The translations under genes and the position numbers were made by a program. Under the pieces are notes generated by a model. It saw only the letters and a list, made by a program, of their open reading frames with translations, was not told the origin of the DNA and ran no database searches. 64,000 nucleotides of DNA, from the NCBI GenBank assembly GCA_947034895.1, contig OX344762.1, positions 37,552,760 through 37,616,759 on the forward strand, in the 5' to 3' direction. Of this stretch, positions 35,139 through 48,200 are shown piece after piece (position 1 is the stretch's first letter; the number at the start of each line of letters is the position of its first letter). The stretch comes from Rhytidiadelphus loreus. Taxonomy: Eukaryota > Streptophyta > Bryopsida > Hypnales > Hylocomiaceae.

Positions 35139-35986
35139 TTCCTAAAGGATTTCCATTGTCCTATATGACAAAAGATTTGAAGTAGGCTTGTGCAAACTCA
35201 ATTTTCGACAAATTTTTTTGAAACTTTTTAAGATAGAAAATCACATTAGATTTACATGAAAATAATTTTCATTTCAATCAATGCTTGGGAGCAAAAGTTA
35301 TGCCACAATAAGTTCAAAATTAGAGAGACTGGGAAACAAAAAAATCCTCAAAAACTTAATTTTTTTTTCTTTCTCATAGATTACATTTTTGTTTACAGGG
35401 AAAGCTTTTATTCATTCCATTTGGATTAGTGATGTGAAAGTAACGAAGCTTTTTCTTTTGTGAACAATCATAGAATTTTTTTGAGAAAATAACATATTGG
35501 ATTTGTTTTTGAACTCAATTTATAAAAAAATTGGTATGATTAAGTATGCTTGCTAGAACAATCTAACCGTCTGGATTAGTGTGTTTCAATCCCATCTTAT
35601 AACTATTAATGATTTTTTTTCCTTTACCCTTGTACCAACTTATACTTAAGAAATAAAAATCAAGTCTTTTTAGAAAAAAAATCCCAGGACTTTAACTCAA
35701 TTCAAATCTTCAATATCATTTTTTTTAATCCAAATTTTTAGTGCAAAATTTAAAGCTAAGTAGATTCAAAGTCAAATAATCTAGTCAAGGAGCGTGATAA
35801 AAAATCTACTTTCTTCACTTCAAATGCAAATATCTTTCAATATGAGTAGTGAAAGTTTCTAAAATTCCTTTTATATATTGGCTTGTACTAGTATAGTGCA
35901 AGATCTTACATTTAGATATGCTTTGCAATAGAAATGGTAGTTTTGAGTGTTTTTTTATGAAAAAAAGGCTTTGGGACTTTAAGGTT
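35139..35986 (+). mobile_element. TTAA/CCCCTAAAGGACC element P8 (type A, decayed)
   Basis: Flanked by TTAA at 35,135-35,138 and 35,987-35,990. The termini TTCCTAAAGGATTTCCATTG and GGGACTTTAAGGTT are decayed versions of the consensus. The interior is collinear with P1 but has many substitutions, marking it as an older copy. Confidence 0.72.
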
Positions 35987-36739
35987 TTAATTGATGCAAA
36001 TACAAAAAGAATTGAAGATAGTTTAAATTGACTCATGCAACCATCATGGGTAAAGAAAAAAAATCCAAATTATTTTACGCTTGGTGAAATGAATTGGTTT
36101 TTTATTGACATATTACAAGTAGGTGATTTACCCCAAAATGTCTAAGGAGATTTTTTAGACTTATCTTCTTTGAGTTTACTTTGAATCAAACAAAAAGTTA
36201 AAAGCTTTGATCATTTTTATAAAAAATAATTGAATTGTAACCATCAATTTTAAATTAGATGTATTGTGTATCATATAGGAAAAGAAAGTACAACAATATC
36301 ACATATTTATAGAATGAAAGATTAGAATGTTTGATCAAGGGGGGGCACAAAATGAAAGTGAAATTGAAGTCTTCATATCCTCTTTTTACATGTCAGATCT
36401 AAAATTGAAATCTTGAAAGAAAATGAGGTTTGAGGACATAACATGTATAACCATAATCAATTCATGACTTCTCAAAATCTAAAGTTTATTTAAACAAATT
36501 TATAATGAAATTCTCCAAAGATCCTATATGTTTGAGACTCATCTTTAGGAACCCTTAACACTAGAAAATCAAGATTTGCAATAGCCCCCTTGAACAAAAC
36601 CATTGAATGAGGTCTTTCACATGAATATGCAATGGTTGCCACTTGATGACGACTCATATTTCTAACTACCTTTGCCAATGCTTAGAAAACTCATAAGAAT
36701 CACTTATGGTGCAATCACTTGAAGTTGACTAATAAACAT

Positions 36740-37284
36740 TGTCTATAAATTGTGCTTTACAAATTTCTATAACTTTGTTGATGAGTACTTTACATAGAAA
36801 ACTTTGAATCTTTCTATTTCCATTGATGACACGAGAGTTGTGACAAGTTTTGTTTTGTGAGCAATCATTGTAGACCTTCACAAAAACATTATTTCAAGCT
36901 TTTTTACAAATTAAATGTTTAATAATTAAAAGGAATAAAAAATATTTGGTTTGAATTTCATATTCAAACATTATTACCATTGGGATTGAAATTTATGTAT
37001 TAGAGTTTTTAGCAATTTAGTGCCTTTTGTCAATCTTTGCAACCTTCTATTTAAAAAAACAATAAAGAATGTACATGATGTATTTATTGTTAAATTTTTT
37101 TCATGCGTTCTCAAAGGATTTCTTCAACATATAAATTATTTTCTTCAAGTTATAGAAGTTTTATTGACTTTTTTCAAAAGATGGAGCATCACCTTTGAGA
37201 TAGGTTTAAAAAAACTTGCTTTTGAAATTCAAATGTCATAATCTTGCACTTAGTAAAATATTTTTATAATTTCAAAGATATACA
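36740..37284 (+). mobile_element. TTAA/CCCCTAAAGGACC element fragment P11 (type B, decayed)
   Basis: Blocks such as AAAACTTTGAATC, ATTACCATTGGGATTGAAAT and GCAATTTAGTG follow the order of the adjacent type B copy P2, but both termini are lost. Confidence 0.45.
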
Positions 37285-37288
37285 TTAA

Positions 37289-38208
37289 CCCCTAAAGGAC
37301 CGGACTAGTTTTTTGGTTGTATAAATTTTTTGGGCAAGTACCTACAAGCGGAGATTTTCCTATTTGGAGCTGAAATTTTAATAGAATGTGGGGGCGAGGA
37401 AGATCTTTCATATGCACCAAATTTCATGACATTTGGAAATACGAGTCAAAAGTTATAGCCTAATATGTTACTTTTTTCCCCAACCGGGCAGTTCGGGCGG
37501 ATCAGAAAAAATCACTTTTTTCAAAAACAAAAATTTGGAATTGATTTTGTAGAGTTTTATATACACAAAAAGCTTTGAATCATTCCATTTTGATCAATGA
37601 GTCAAAAGTCATGAGGATTTTTTGTTTGCGGGCAGTTTTGGAATTCCTTCTCTAAAATAAACTTTGAAATCCTTTATCTTACCCAATTTTCAATATTTTT
37701 GGACAAAAATAAAATTGTAGGATGTAAATACATTATTACAACATTTCGACCATTGGGATTGGAAATTTTCAATTTCATATTTAAATTGTAAATAATTTAG
37801 TATTTTTAATCATTCTCTACTACTACCTACTTACTATTTTTTTCCTATATGTTGTACTATTCCAAATGATCTGAAATTTTTCAAGCATGTGGCCAACTTG
37901 ACTAGGAAAACAAATCCGAAGAAGCACCACCATTTAGGTCATTTTTTCATAAAAATATGAGCTTGTGAAGTGCAGCTGCCTTGCTTTTTGCAGGGTAAAA
38001 AAAATGATTTTAGTTAATTTGAATGCTTATATCTTGCAATCCACCCGGTGGAAATGTCTGAAAATTTTACCACATGTTTTTGATACTATACAATACAAGA
38101 TCCTACGGTTAGATATGTCAAAAAAAGTTCTTTTTTCAAAATTTTGGTACTTATACTAGAAATGGCAGTTTTGGAGCGTTTTTAGTGAAAGTATAGTGAC
38201 GGTCCTTT
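37289..38208 (+). mobile_element. TTAA/CCCCTAAAGGACC element P2 (type B)
   Basis: TTAA at 37,285-37,288 precedes CCCCTAAAGGACCGGAC. The right end reads GGTCCTTT and then runs directly into the left end of P3: the last five bases of P2 (AGGGG) and a separate TTAA are missing. P2 and P3 thus form a head-to-tail pair. There is no coding capacity. Confidence 0.8.
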
Positions 38209-38210
38209 AA

Positions 38211-39134
38211 CCCCTAAAGGACCATTGTCCCCTCGGGGGACAAAATGGATTTCGGGCAAGTTCTTATGATCTCAATTTTCAGTGAATTTTTTTGAAACTT
38301 TCCCATAAGATAGGAAAACTTATGAGCTTCGTGGGAATATAAATTTTATTTCAATTGGTGCTTGAGAGCAAAATTTATGGCATCTTAAACATAATTTACA
38401 CGTCACCGGGCAGAAAAATAAATCTACAAAAATTTGAAATTAATTTTTTAATTTTTTTCTTCTTAAAGATCATATTTTTGTCTACATGTGAAGCTTTGAT
38501 TCATTCCATTTGGATTAGTAATGTGAAAGTTATGAACAATCTTGTTTTTCGGGCAATTTGAGCATCTTCTTGAAAAAATAACTTATAGGATTCAATTATG
38601 AATGCAATTTTCACAATTTTTCACAATTTTTTTTTTGACAAGGTTAACTTTTCTATTTAGAACAATCTCACCGTTGAGATTATTGTGTTTCAATCCCATT
38701 TTAGAGCTATTAAAGATTTAGTTTTTCTTTCAATCTTGGACCTACTTGTACTGAACAACTTTTTAAAGAATGAAAATCAATCATGTTTTTTAAATTTTTT
38801 TTTTTCCAGACTTTCAACTCAATTCTTCAACACAAAAAATTTGAAATTCAAGGTCCATGGTGTAATTTTTTTCCCCAAATGGCATTCAAAGTCATCTGAA
38901 ATTGCAGGCTAGTGTTCAAAAAAACTTTCTTTTTTCAACTTTGAATGCTAATATCTTCCAATCTGTACGGTCAAACTCCATGAATTTTTTACCACATGAT
39001 ACTAGACTAGTAAAGTACAAGATCCTACGGTTAGATTCTAAAAAAAGTATTTTTTTTGTTTTTTTGGATGAATGCAGCAAAAATGGCAGTTTTGAGTAGT
39101 TTTTGACAGAAGAACGGCCCTGGTCCTTTAGGGG
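38211..39134 (+). mobile_element. TTAA/CCCCTAAAGGACC element P3 (type A), near-intact
   Basis: This 924-bp copy has perfect CCCCTAAAGGACCA/TGGTCCTTTAGGGG termini with TTAA on both sides (38,207-38,210 and 39,135-39,138). A perfect 8-bp hairpin (TTGTCCCC with GGGGACAA, 3-base loop) lies 14 bases inside the left end. It is non-coding. Confidence 0.83.
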
Positions 39135-39138
39135 TTAA

Positions 39139-40196
39139 GGGTTAACAAGTTAACCAAGACATCTCATGTTGATAAATGGTTTACGATATGGTAATAAAAA
39201 TCTCCAAATTTTGAGCCCCATTGAATTATAGCCAAATCCACCTCAATGAGGTGGATTTGATTGAAATTCCGAGGATCTTTGGGTAAAAGGTGCTATTTTT
39301 TTAGTAGTATAAAATATTTATATATCTATCTACGTGTCTATTTTTTATTTTTTGCCATTTCATACCCTCTTGGTTATTTATACCAGTACAGAGGTCATGA
39401 CCAAAAGAAGACTTCTCAAGGACAAATGACAAGGGTTGAACATGGAGACTTCTCAATTTTTTTGCCCCCTCGTTGTTGGAATAACCGGACCTTATGTTTT
39501 AAATTAGAAATTGCACTATGGTCAATTAAAAAAAAACGTATTGAGAGGAGGTCAGTGACCCATCAAATTCAAACACGGATCATGAAATGCAGACCCTCGG
39601 GCAGGCTTTTCTTGTCCCCTGCCCTCTCAGAAGAAAGAGAAAGAGAAAAAGAAATATAAAAAGAAAAAGAAAGAAATAATTGACAGTGGCAGGCCACCGA
39701 ACCGACTCACGAATATCAACGTGCCTCGCCGTAACTTAGCGATGAAGAACGGCTCTCTCCCAATGCGCCATTTTAATAGCCCTCCCGCCATTACTTTATA
39801 CTTTTTTCACACCAACGGACGAACTCTCGCTCATGTTCTCGTTCAACTCTCGTTCACTTCCGTTCTGCTCAGTTGGACCTTCTTCTGTTCCTCAACAAAG
39901 CTTTCGATTCAATTGTCAGTTGCAGTGGTTGTACTCACACAGGCTCCAATGCTCTGTCGTGCTCTGTCTTGCTCTGTCTGCGTGCTGCCAAAGCCTTCGA
40001 GCATGTGCCGTGATTTGGCAATTGGCACCCGAGGTCTGAGCTTCCAGCTAGCGTCGGTGCAATGGCGCTTGCCATGAGTAAATTGGTGTCGTGAGGACTC
40101 GTTTTAGATATGGCGATCGAGCTCGTAGGATGTGTTTGTAACTGAACCGGTTGTTTTGCAGCGAGGCTCTGTATGTTGTGGAGAGGACGGTGAGAA
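39139..40196 (+). promoter_or_regulatory. Promoter and 5' leader region of the reticulon gene
   Basis: Composition shifts from AT-rich to balanced at about 39,700. A purine (A/G) tract occupies about 39,629-39,676 and a CTCTGTC repeat lies near 39,950-39,985. Open frames on both strands in 39,700-40,190 look like accidental frames in a GC-rich leader. No exact TATA box or transcription start was assigned. Confidence 0.45.
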
Positions 40197-43100
40197 ATGG
40201 TGCAAGTGCATTTGGAGGCGTGTTTGCCGGACATCCGCGTGACGCCGGTGAAAATGTTAGGAGCCTCTCAGCAGTCGCCAGCGCGCCGAGGCGCGAACAA
40301 TGGCGGTGAAGGTTTGCATAATAAGAGCGGGAAGAGTTTTGGCCGATCGCGGAGTGTGCGGGCGGAGGCATCGGAGGAGGACGTTTACGAAGCTGAGTTT
40401 GGAGGCCCGGCGGAGCGCGGCGGTGGCTCCCGGGCGTCCTCGCGCTCTAAGAGCCGGATTGCGAAGGACGCCCGTGCGGAATTGCTCGGATTTGATGACA
40501 ATGTCGGTGTGCGTCCCAGGGAGTTGCGGAGTAGAAGCGTTGCGCGTGTGAGGGAGGGCGTGGATATTGAAATGGACGTGGCAGAGGATGAGATTGCGCC
40601 GAAGTCGCGTGGTTCGTCTCGAATGAGAGGTCGTAAGGAGAAAAGCGACGCGCAAGAGGTATTGCTTGATTCAGGAGTAAGAAGCGTGAGTGCTTCGCGA
40701 ACGTTGCGAAATGACGCCAATGCGCCGGAAATTGACGGGCGATTGTATACGGGCCGGAGCCTCCAAGCGGCGACGCCGCGGGTGTTAAGCAGAGTTGGAA
40801 CGCCTCGCTCAAGCGTGAGAGTCTCACGAGAACAAGATGACTCCAGAGCTCCACCTGACGTGCCCGTTGGAGAGGAGCTCCAGAGTCGCCCCTCGTTACT
40901 CAATAGTTTAAATCCTGAGGATGATGCACCAGCACAGCAGAGAGAGAGAATATCTTATCGCACTCCCACGAAAATCCCGAGATCCGCTCGAGAGAGCAGT
41001 GATCTTCCTGAGGAGAGACTTCTCAGAATGGAACGTCTCACGCGTAAACCAGGAAGAAGCCCGAGGCAGACGACAGGAGAAGCTGCAGATATGCAGGTGG
41101 ACCCGGTAGTGGAGCGAGCTCCGCGAAGAAATGTGAGAAAGGCTGACTTGGACGGACCTGAAGATGAAGAAGATGATGTGGGATTGTATAGAAGAGGCAG
41201 AGTTGCTCGACAACCGAAGAGAAAAGTGAGGGATATTCCCAGAGATACCGCCTCAGCACTACCCGTGAGCCATCCTCCTGAATGTGAGATGGAGGATGTG
41301 GTTCCCCTGCAGCCTGCAGATCCTCTTCTTCCATCATCACCAACCGCCTCGTCAAGGTCCTCAAGAGGTATGTCAGTTACATGCGGACACTTCTTGCGTC
41401 GTCCACTTGGTTTGATTGTGTTCTCGATAGCGTTTTGTTATCGTTAATTGAAACTGTTATGCTGTTCATATTATTTGGACTTGATTATCACTTTTGTGTA
41501 GCTTCCAATGCTTTCAAGCACCCAGTGAGTGGTGTTTGATATCTGTCGTAGTGTATTCTAGTCCCGGGTGAAGAATTTCGATTTTTCTCTTAGTTGTTCC
41601 TGCAACTGATGCTCTTACGTATGCATGTTTGGAACTGGAAAGGGACGAGAGGTTTGAGGATTGGTTCTTTAGTGATTTTAAGTGAAATTCTCTTGGACAG
41701 ATACAAGCACCTGTCGAATCGGCTGGCTCCATGTCTTAGGTATGCGTGCTTCAGTCTCTTTCCTCTTACCGAATCGAGTCAACAAGGAATTCTACGTGAC
41801 TTTTGTTATTCTTCTTAGAAAGCTACATATATTTTTGAACTCGCAGATACACAGTCTTGGTCTGACTTTGTTACTGAAATTTTGCAGGGGATTTGATAAT
41901 GTGGAAGGACGTTCCAAGGTCGGCACTCTGGTTTGGTGCTGGAAGCTTTAGTATTCTCTCTGCTTCGTTTATGAAGGATATGCAGTTGGGGTATGGTTTC
42001 TTCTCAATGTGCTTCTATGCAAACGAATAGAAAGCAATATGTGACTTTCGGCAAGCAACGCATGATAGAGCTATTATCGTACAATATCAGTAGTGTTGAG
42101 TTCTAGACTGGTTGCCTTTGGGTGAAAAAATTCTCACGTATGCAGTAGCATTTTCATAGAAGTTGATGTTTGCTCTGGTGGTGGATATGCAGGATTGTTG
42201 CTATATCTGCGAACTTGGCACTCTGCTACTTAGCAGTGGTCTTCTTCTATCGAACGTTCTTGCGCGGGTATTTCGTCGTTAACTTCTCTCGAATCAAATT
42301 TGTGTCTCGTTCTTCAAACCTACTCCCTGTTCTTATTTAGTAAGAATTGCATTTAACAACTCTAGATTCTCAAATGGTTTCCTGCATGTCTTTTAGATCA
42401 AGCATGATGCAATTGTATGTATGTACCGTGCACAGTTTTTCATCTAATATCAACTCACGGCGTACTATTCTTGCAGGGTACCTGCTTTGTCTACCGGGCA
42501 AATCAAGGCTGGTCAAGTGAACGAGGCTGACCTCTTAGGTTGGATTCGGTTTACCTTACCAGCTATCAATCTGGCTCTGAAGAAAGCTAGAGAGGTTTTC
42601 TCTGGTGACCCCGCTACCACGTTAAGGGTAAAGAACTTAAAATGACGTTTGTCAATTGTCCTTTTCTATGTCTCTTGCCACTGCAATTAGTTCTTTCTCG
42701 ATTTATAATTCGTAATAAGCATGCTTGAAAGTGGAAAAAACTTGTGAGTCTTCTCCTAATTCTTGTTGTACGTTTTGATTTAACGATGCCACGGTGCAAT
42801 AGTTTTATTTCTATAAAGTGCATTTTTCTGTGCTTTTCAGGTAGCAATCGTGCTCTGGCTGGTTGGTAAAATGGGTGCTGGGATCTCAATTTGGAGCTTC
42901 TTACGATTTGGTGCGTCTTACGATTCTGACGTTTTTTTCATATTGCACCAAATATTTTTTTTGATTTAAACGGTCACTTTAGAATATCACAGCTTCTTTC
43001 ATATCTTTCTGGGACGTGGGCCTAGAAGCCATGGGTTTATAAAATGAGCTCGCAAATTCGTGGTTGCAACTAAATTTTTTTGGTTGCCGGTGTGGTCTGC

Positions 43101-44185
43101 GGCCCATTCTCGGATTTGTATTGGTTTTCTCTTTGGCTTCGACTCTGTTCTTGAAGTAAGTTCTGTTCTGTTCTGTGAAATACATTTCACATGTATGTTG
43201 CATTTTGCTTTGGGTGCAGGGTTTTTCGCGCTCTTCACCATTCCGAAGTGCCACTCCAACTACTCAATCCAACTTTATGCATTTGGTATAATTTGTCTAC
43301 ACTGGCCCCGCTGAATTGTTGACTTCTCTAAAACCTGGTTTAGTATTCTGACTGTGGAGCAGAAACTGGCATCAAGGAGGCCTGGCCCTTCATTGAACGC
43401 TATAATAGTTTCTTTATGGGCATTCAGACAGTGACAATCTCTTAGTCTTGATTCGCTCGAAGAATAACTCAATTCTTGTGCTTGGAATGCGATATGATGA
43501 CATTCTCTGGCTATCAATCATGCGATGCAGGTCAATCTCTTCTCCTTCGAGGTTGGACGACATGGGACTCCTTTGCTCACAAGAAAGCGATGTTAATTGG
43601 TGGTTTCTTGCTCGCTTGGAATACATCCTCCTATTCATCTCGCTTGTGGGGTGGTAAGCTTGTAGGACTTTATTTCAGCACATTTATACCCTGGACAACT
43701 GTCAGATCACTATGTTTGTCCCTTTTGTCATCACAAGCACAACCTGCAGGATCATGTTTAATTAATGACTTGTGGATGCGGATTGTACGCACTGTATCTG
43801 AATCGTTGCTAAGAAATTGCCCATATATGTTGTGACTTGGTGCAGGTTTCATACTTGTAGTTTGGCTCAAGCTGTATCAACAATCACATCCAGCAAGTTT
43901 TGAGAAGGTTCTAGCTGATGCCAGTGGCAGCAGTGCTATTGATCGCATTGATCGGCGGAAGAACTTACAGCAAACCACGATGGCATCGCGGGTACGATGT
44001 TCTTGGGTTGTGAACAGCATCTTGATCTTGTGATATAATTCGTTCATTTTGCAGTAAGATGTTGTTGAGTATGCGCTTTGATATTTGTCTCATTATAGTT
44101 TCCCATCTATCCTTTGTTACACTTTTCCTCACAGGCTTCTCAAGCGGCTCCTGTGGCAGATGAAAACCGTTCGCCTCAAATTTAA
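40197..44185 (+). CDS. Plant reticulon-like protein (RTNLB) with long basic N-terminal extension
   Basis: Reticulons insert hairpin-like segments into the ER membrane and curve tubules. Nine exons join to 1,956 nt (651 residues) with consistent phases: 40197-41367, 41888-41990, 42193-42267, 42477-42627, 42841-42910, 43220-43285, 43531-43653, 43846-43991, 44135-44185. Residues 1-390 (exon 1) form a hydrophilic Arg/Ser- and acid-rich region with repeated SRS and RTP-like motifs and no obvious fold. The reticulon homology domain starts at about 392 (DLIMWKDVPRSALWFGAGS) and has two hydrophobic pairs near 401-449 and 500-610, with the linker LLGWIRFTLPAINLAL typical of the family and a late W-T-W-DSFAHKKA segment. 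N-extended members of the Arabidopsis B17-B23 group are the closest type. A second in-frame ATG lies at 40,254. Confidence 0.88.
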
Positions 44186-45205
44186 CCGGTTCAGAAATTT
44201 CTAGGTGAGTGCCTCACAGCTGCATTCAATTTATGCCAATATGGCATGCTTCCTGCTGGTACTTCTTAAGTACAGTGATTGTTAATTGAAGGCATCTCAT
44301 TACTTTGCAGACAACGTATTTGTTCCTAATGATAGTTATTTGAATTTGTTTCAGGCAGGAAAGCGAAGGGTGTTGCACACAAAGCATAAGGAGTATCGGT
44401 ACTCAATTTTGTTCACACAACCTGTACATTCTAGAAGAGCGAAAGAATGATCTGCTCTAAAGGATACTTGTTTAGAGTTCTCTTGGTGCTTTGCTGCATG
44501 GTTGGATCATGGGAGCTAGAAATGTTGCTACCATGGATTTTTTAATCCGACGCCCTTATCCCGAAATAGCCAGGATAATGCAGTTACCACAGTAATACGG
44601 CAGCACAATTTAGCATCCATCTTGTAGGATGTGAGCGTCTTAGCGTCTGTATGTATATAGCTCTCTTTTACATCTATGAGTATCTGGTAATCATTCCAGT
44701 TCTGTCGTTCTGTAGCGATGATGTGCATCCTAGTCTACATTATAATTATGAAATGTAAACAGTTGATGAAATGTTTATCTCGACCCATAAACAGTGTACA
44801 TTTGTTACGTGCCAATCATCAATTCGACAGCATTTTCGATTTATTCGTATAATCTCTCTTCGGTGTCCTGACTCAGTAAATACTCTCTCCCATACCTGGT
44901 CTCTTTCAACATTTCCATTATTTTGCAAATATGCTTGACACAAGGGAGTTTTCACTTGCTATTATTTCTTTTGTGAGAATTCTGTTAGGCAATCTGAAGT
45001 GCAGGATAAATAACGTTTCATTACCTTCATCCATGCAGGTGATGAGAAAAAGTATTTTGCTCGCACAAGCAACTCTCGAAAGAAACAGGAGTGCAATATC
45101 GACCTAGGATCGTTGTATTGATTCAATTTAGCATGAACAGTGGATGTTGTTTATTGGTGTTACAACTTTGATTCGGATGTCGGCACGTTAATGAAAATCG
45201 TTCTC
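44186..45205. other. Convergent 3' regions of the reticulon and cNBD genes
   Basis: The two genes face each other tail to tail, so this 1-kb spacer should hold both 3' untranslated regions. CAG sites in the first 200 bases suggest possible 3'-UTR introns of the reticulon transcript. No independent gene was seen. Confidence 0.45.
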
Positions 45206-48200
45206 CTAGTAAGCCCAATTTTTCAACGGTATCTCGATGCTGCGACCATCCGGTCTCGTAATTACACGAACAGGTCGCACAACCCTGACCTTCTTACGAG
45301 CACTTTTGGCGTTACAAATATCCTCCACCATCTGTTTCTGTCAAGCCACCATGGAAGCCAAGTCATAGCGATTAGTACTCACTAAGTTGCAGAAACAGTA
45401 GTGGAAAAAGTTCACCTACTGCTGTAGCGTAACAATTTGATTGGTGCAGAGAAAGAGAACCTTGAACGTCTCCCACTTGCGTGTTCTCACGTATAAATTG
45501 TAGATTTCTTCTTCCCTCTTGTACTCCTGTACCCAGCTCCATCCATGGTGCTCAAATTAACCCAAATTGAATTGTGTTGATGAAGGAAGAAAGTGGAAAC
45601 TGGGATCATGCTCTGGAGACCACCTTCCACCTCAAGCTATGGACCGAAAGTCTGTTACATCTCTCAACTGACCTACCAGATAAATACGTGAGCTTGAAAC
45701 ATACTCACATGCTTTGCAAGAGCCCGAATAACGTCCCTGTCGCAGTGGCGGTGGAAATCCCATTTGTTGAGGACCAGTGTCTCCACCAATGACACAGCTA
45801 CCACGCTTGCAGCTCGTTTGGACTCCATCAACAATCCTCTCTGCAGGTTCGAGACCACCAGCTCAACACTGTCAATTGAGATTATTATTAGTACGAATTT
45901 CAGATTCAAGTCAAATTAATTTGTGACACGTAATTAGGATGGGATTCTTTACCTCTCCGAAGTACTGACCATCGATAAGGGCTCCAATATCAAGAATGGT
46001 GGATACCTGACTTCAACAACTACATATCAGTTGACACAGAATAATGAGCAGTCCTCATCATTTCATATGCAGGACAATATTTGGTCATGGACTAGTGGGA
46101 CGAGATCAATCATGTTTGAATTCTCAAGGGTTTATTTAGGCAAATGAACGTTGTGAGCTCACACTGGATTGGCTAGAACCAGAATGTGACATGGTGGACA
46201 TGGATGCAGCAACATCGTCAGGGGTGGCTCGCTTTGGTGCCGGAGACGCACTACGCTCCAGTTTCACGACGCCGGAGGCAGGCAAGCCGGGCATGAAGCT
46301 GGGCGTGGGATTGCCTTCCAACACATCGAACGACAGGAGCTTCCGCTCGCGCTCCATCACATTGCGAGCCCATTTCGTGAACTTCTTCTGGTAGTACCGG
46401 TTCTCGTTCGTCATGAACACCGCTGGCATCATGCCAGCCGTGGTGAGACCCATCTGCCACAGCTTGTTCTCTTTCTCCGAAAACTCCACTTCTTCTCGGT
46501 TGCGTGACTTGTCCTTCTCCTCACAGTCTCTAATAAAAGTGGAGAATGTATACTTGTTCTTCATGACGGACATCGATCTCCTCTTCTTATTTTCATTCGA
46601 ATTCCTCTTGCGGTGGTGGTCTTGCATAGCTGAGGGAGACTTGAATCGGGCACCAGTGCCCGTGAACCGAGACTTGGAGTCGTGAGTAGAGGCAGCTGTT
46701 GGCTCTGGGGTGCTGTCTGCAAAGGAGGCATGGAATCCTTGCGCTGAAGAGCGGTTGCTGGCTCGGGTGGTGGACCTGGTCTGAGCCATGATGTCTGGAG
46801 ACGCTCGCCATGGAGTCAAGGGCTCTCCTTCCTCGGAGCAGATGATGGAAGACTTCTTTTTGATGGCACTGGCACCCGGTTTTGGGCTAGGCGCCGTGTA
46901 AGGCCGCTTGGCACCTGAGACCTTGCTACTGTCTTTTTTCAAGGGCTCAATCTTCTGGGCTGGAGAATTCGTGGTTTTCTTGTGGGTGAGCATTCGGTAG
47001 ACCACATCAGGCCGGCTCATCATCTCCTTGGGTAATCCCTCGGGAAGCACTGGCTGCGTGGGTTGCGAGTGGCACCGACTGGTGATGCGGCTTCCCCTCG
47101 TGGATGGTCGCGACACCAGCGACGGTCGCCACCATTCTTTCTCTCGGTCGTGGATCTCTTGTTTGCATCTGCCGTGACAGTTCGGCCTGCAAAACACCGA
47201 CGATGGCATGCATTTGGAGAGAGAAAAATCATCAGCTCGTTTACCCAAATATGATCTTATGCACAAGGTGAGAGCCTGCTTACGTGGTGCCAGACATATT
47301 GAACCCTATTGGACCAAGAAGACCAAATCGGTATCCTATTTATTAGCAGTTTGAGTCGGTCATGTGAAAAATTTCGTTTGTCCAATTTTATTTCTTTTGT
47401 GACAAACATGCAACGTTCTCTGTTGATTTGAAAATTTGTTCCCAATCATCTGAATTATACATTCATAATATGATCAATCAACTTGGTCATTTCAAAACCA
47501 AACTTGCATCCTAAGAGGTTATGTTATCCGAGATTGAACAAGAGTTTGTCACGGTTAATTATTGCAAAGCTGTGACATCCTATTGTTCGTTGTAATTGGT
47601 GACAAAGCACAACTGAGTGTGAATGATGATGACCCAACGGTCTGTAGTGCAGAGATTGAGTAAAAGTGGGGTGACATACCAGTACTGAGATTGAGCTGAA
47701 GATGCCCTGGGTAGTGACGGGGTTCGTTTTTTTGAGTGGATTTCCATGACCACCTGCAAATCGAAGATAGGTAACATGCAGCCAGTAAACTCTGAGTCTT
47801 GTGTGGAAAGTTGATGTGATCTAGTAATCCTGTTTTTGTAGTAAAGCTATCAAAGACAGGAAAAAGCGCGAGGCTATTGTGCCAGTTTTGCCAAGAGATC
47901 ACAGACTTACTCGACATTCTCCAGTTCTGATAAAGAACATCTCAGATGCGTCATCGCCTTGAAATGTGATAACTGCCCAGGATGAAATTGCAGAATGTTA
48001 CCTTTGTCACATGTATCCAGATGTAATCGCTACTAACGATATGTAGTGAACTTTGAAATGACATCAGATAATTGCCGAAGGGATGTATGCTGTTCAAAGT
48101 CTAACTGAATTGAAGGGCAGCACTTGGTAGGTTGTTGTACCTCTATTTTTGTGGAAAGTACGACCAGTTAGAACGTTAGCAAGACGCCTCAAACTTTGTT

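Noticed and set aside
39721..40077. 118-codon frame upstream of the reticulon gene
   Set aside because: Low-complexity composition, no homology that I recognise, and it overlaps the expected 5' leader. A short uORF role cannot be excluded but is not supported.
40257..41364. Several long antisense frames opposite the reticulon first exon
   Set aside because: They are by-products of a GC-rich, Arg/Ser-rich coding exon. They have no recognisable domain and disappear at the exon boundary.
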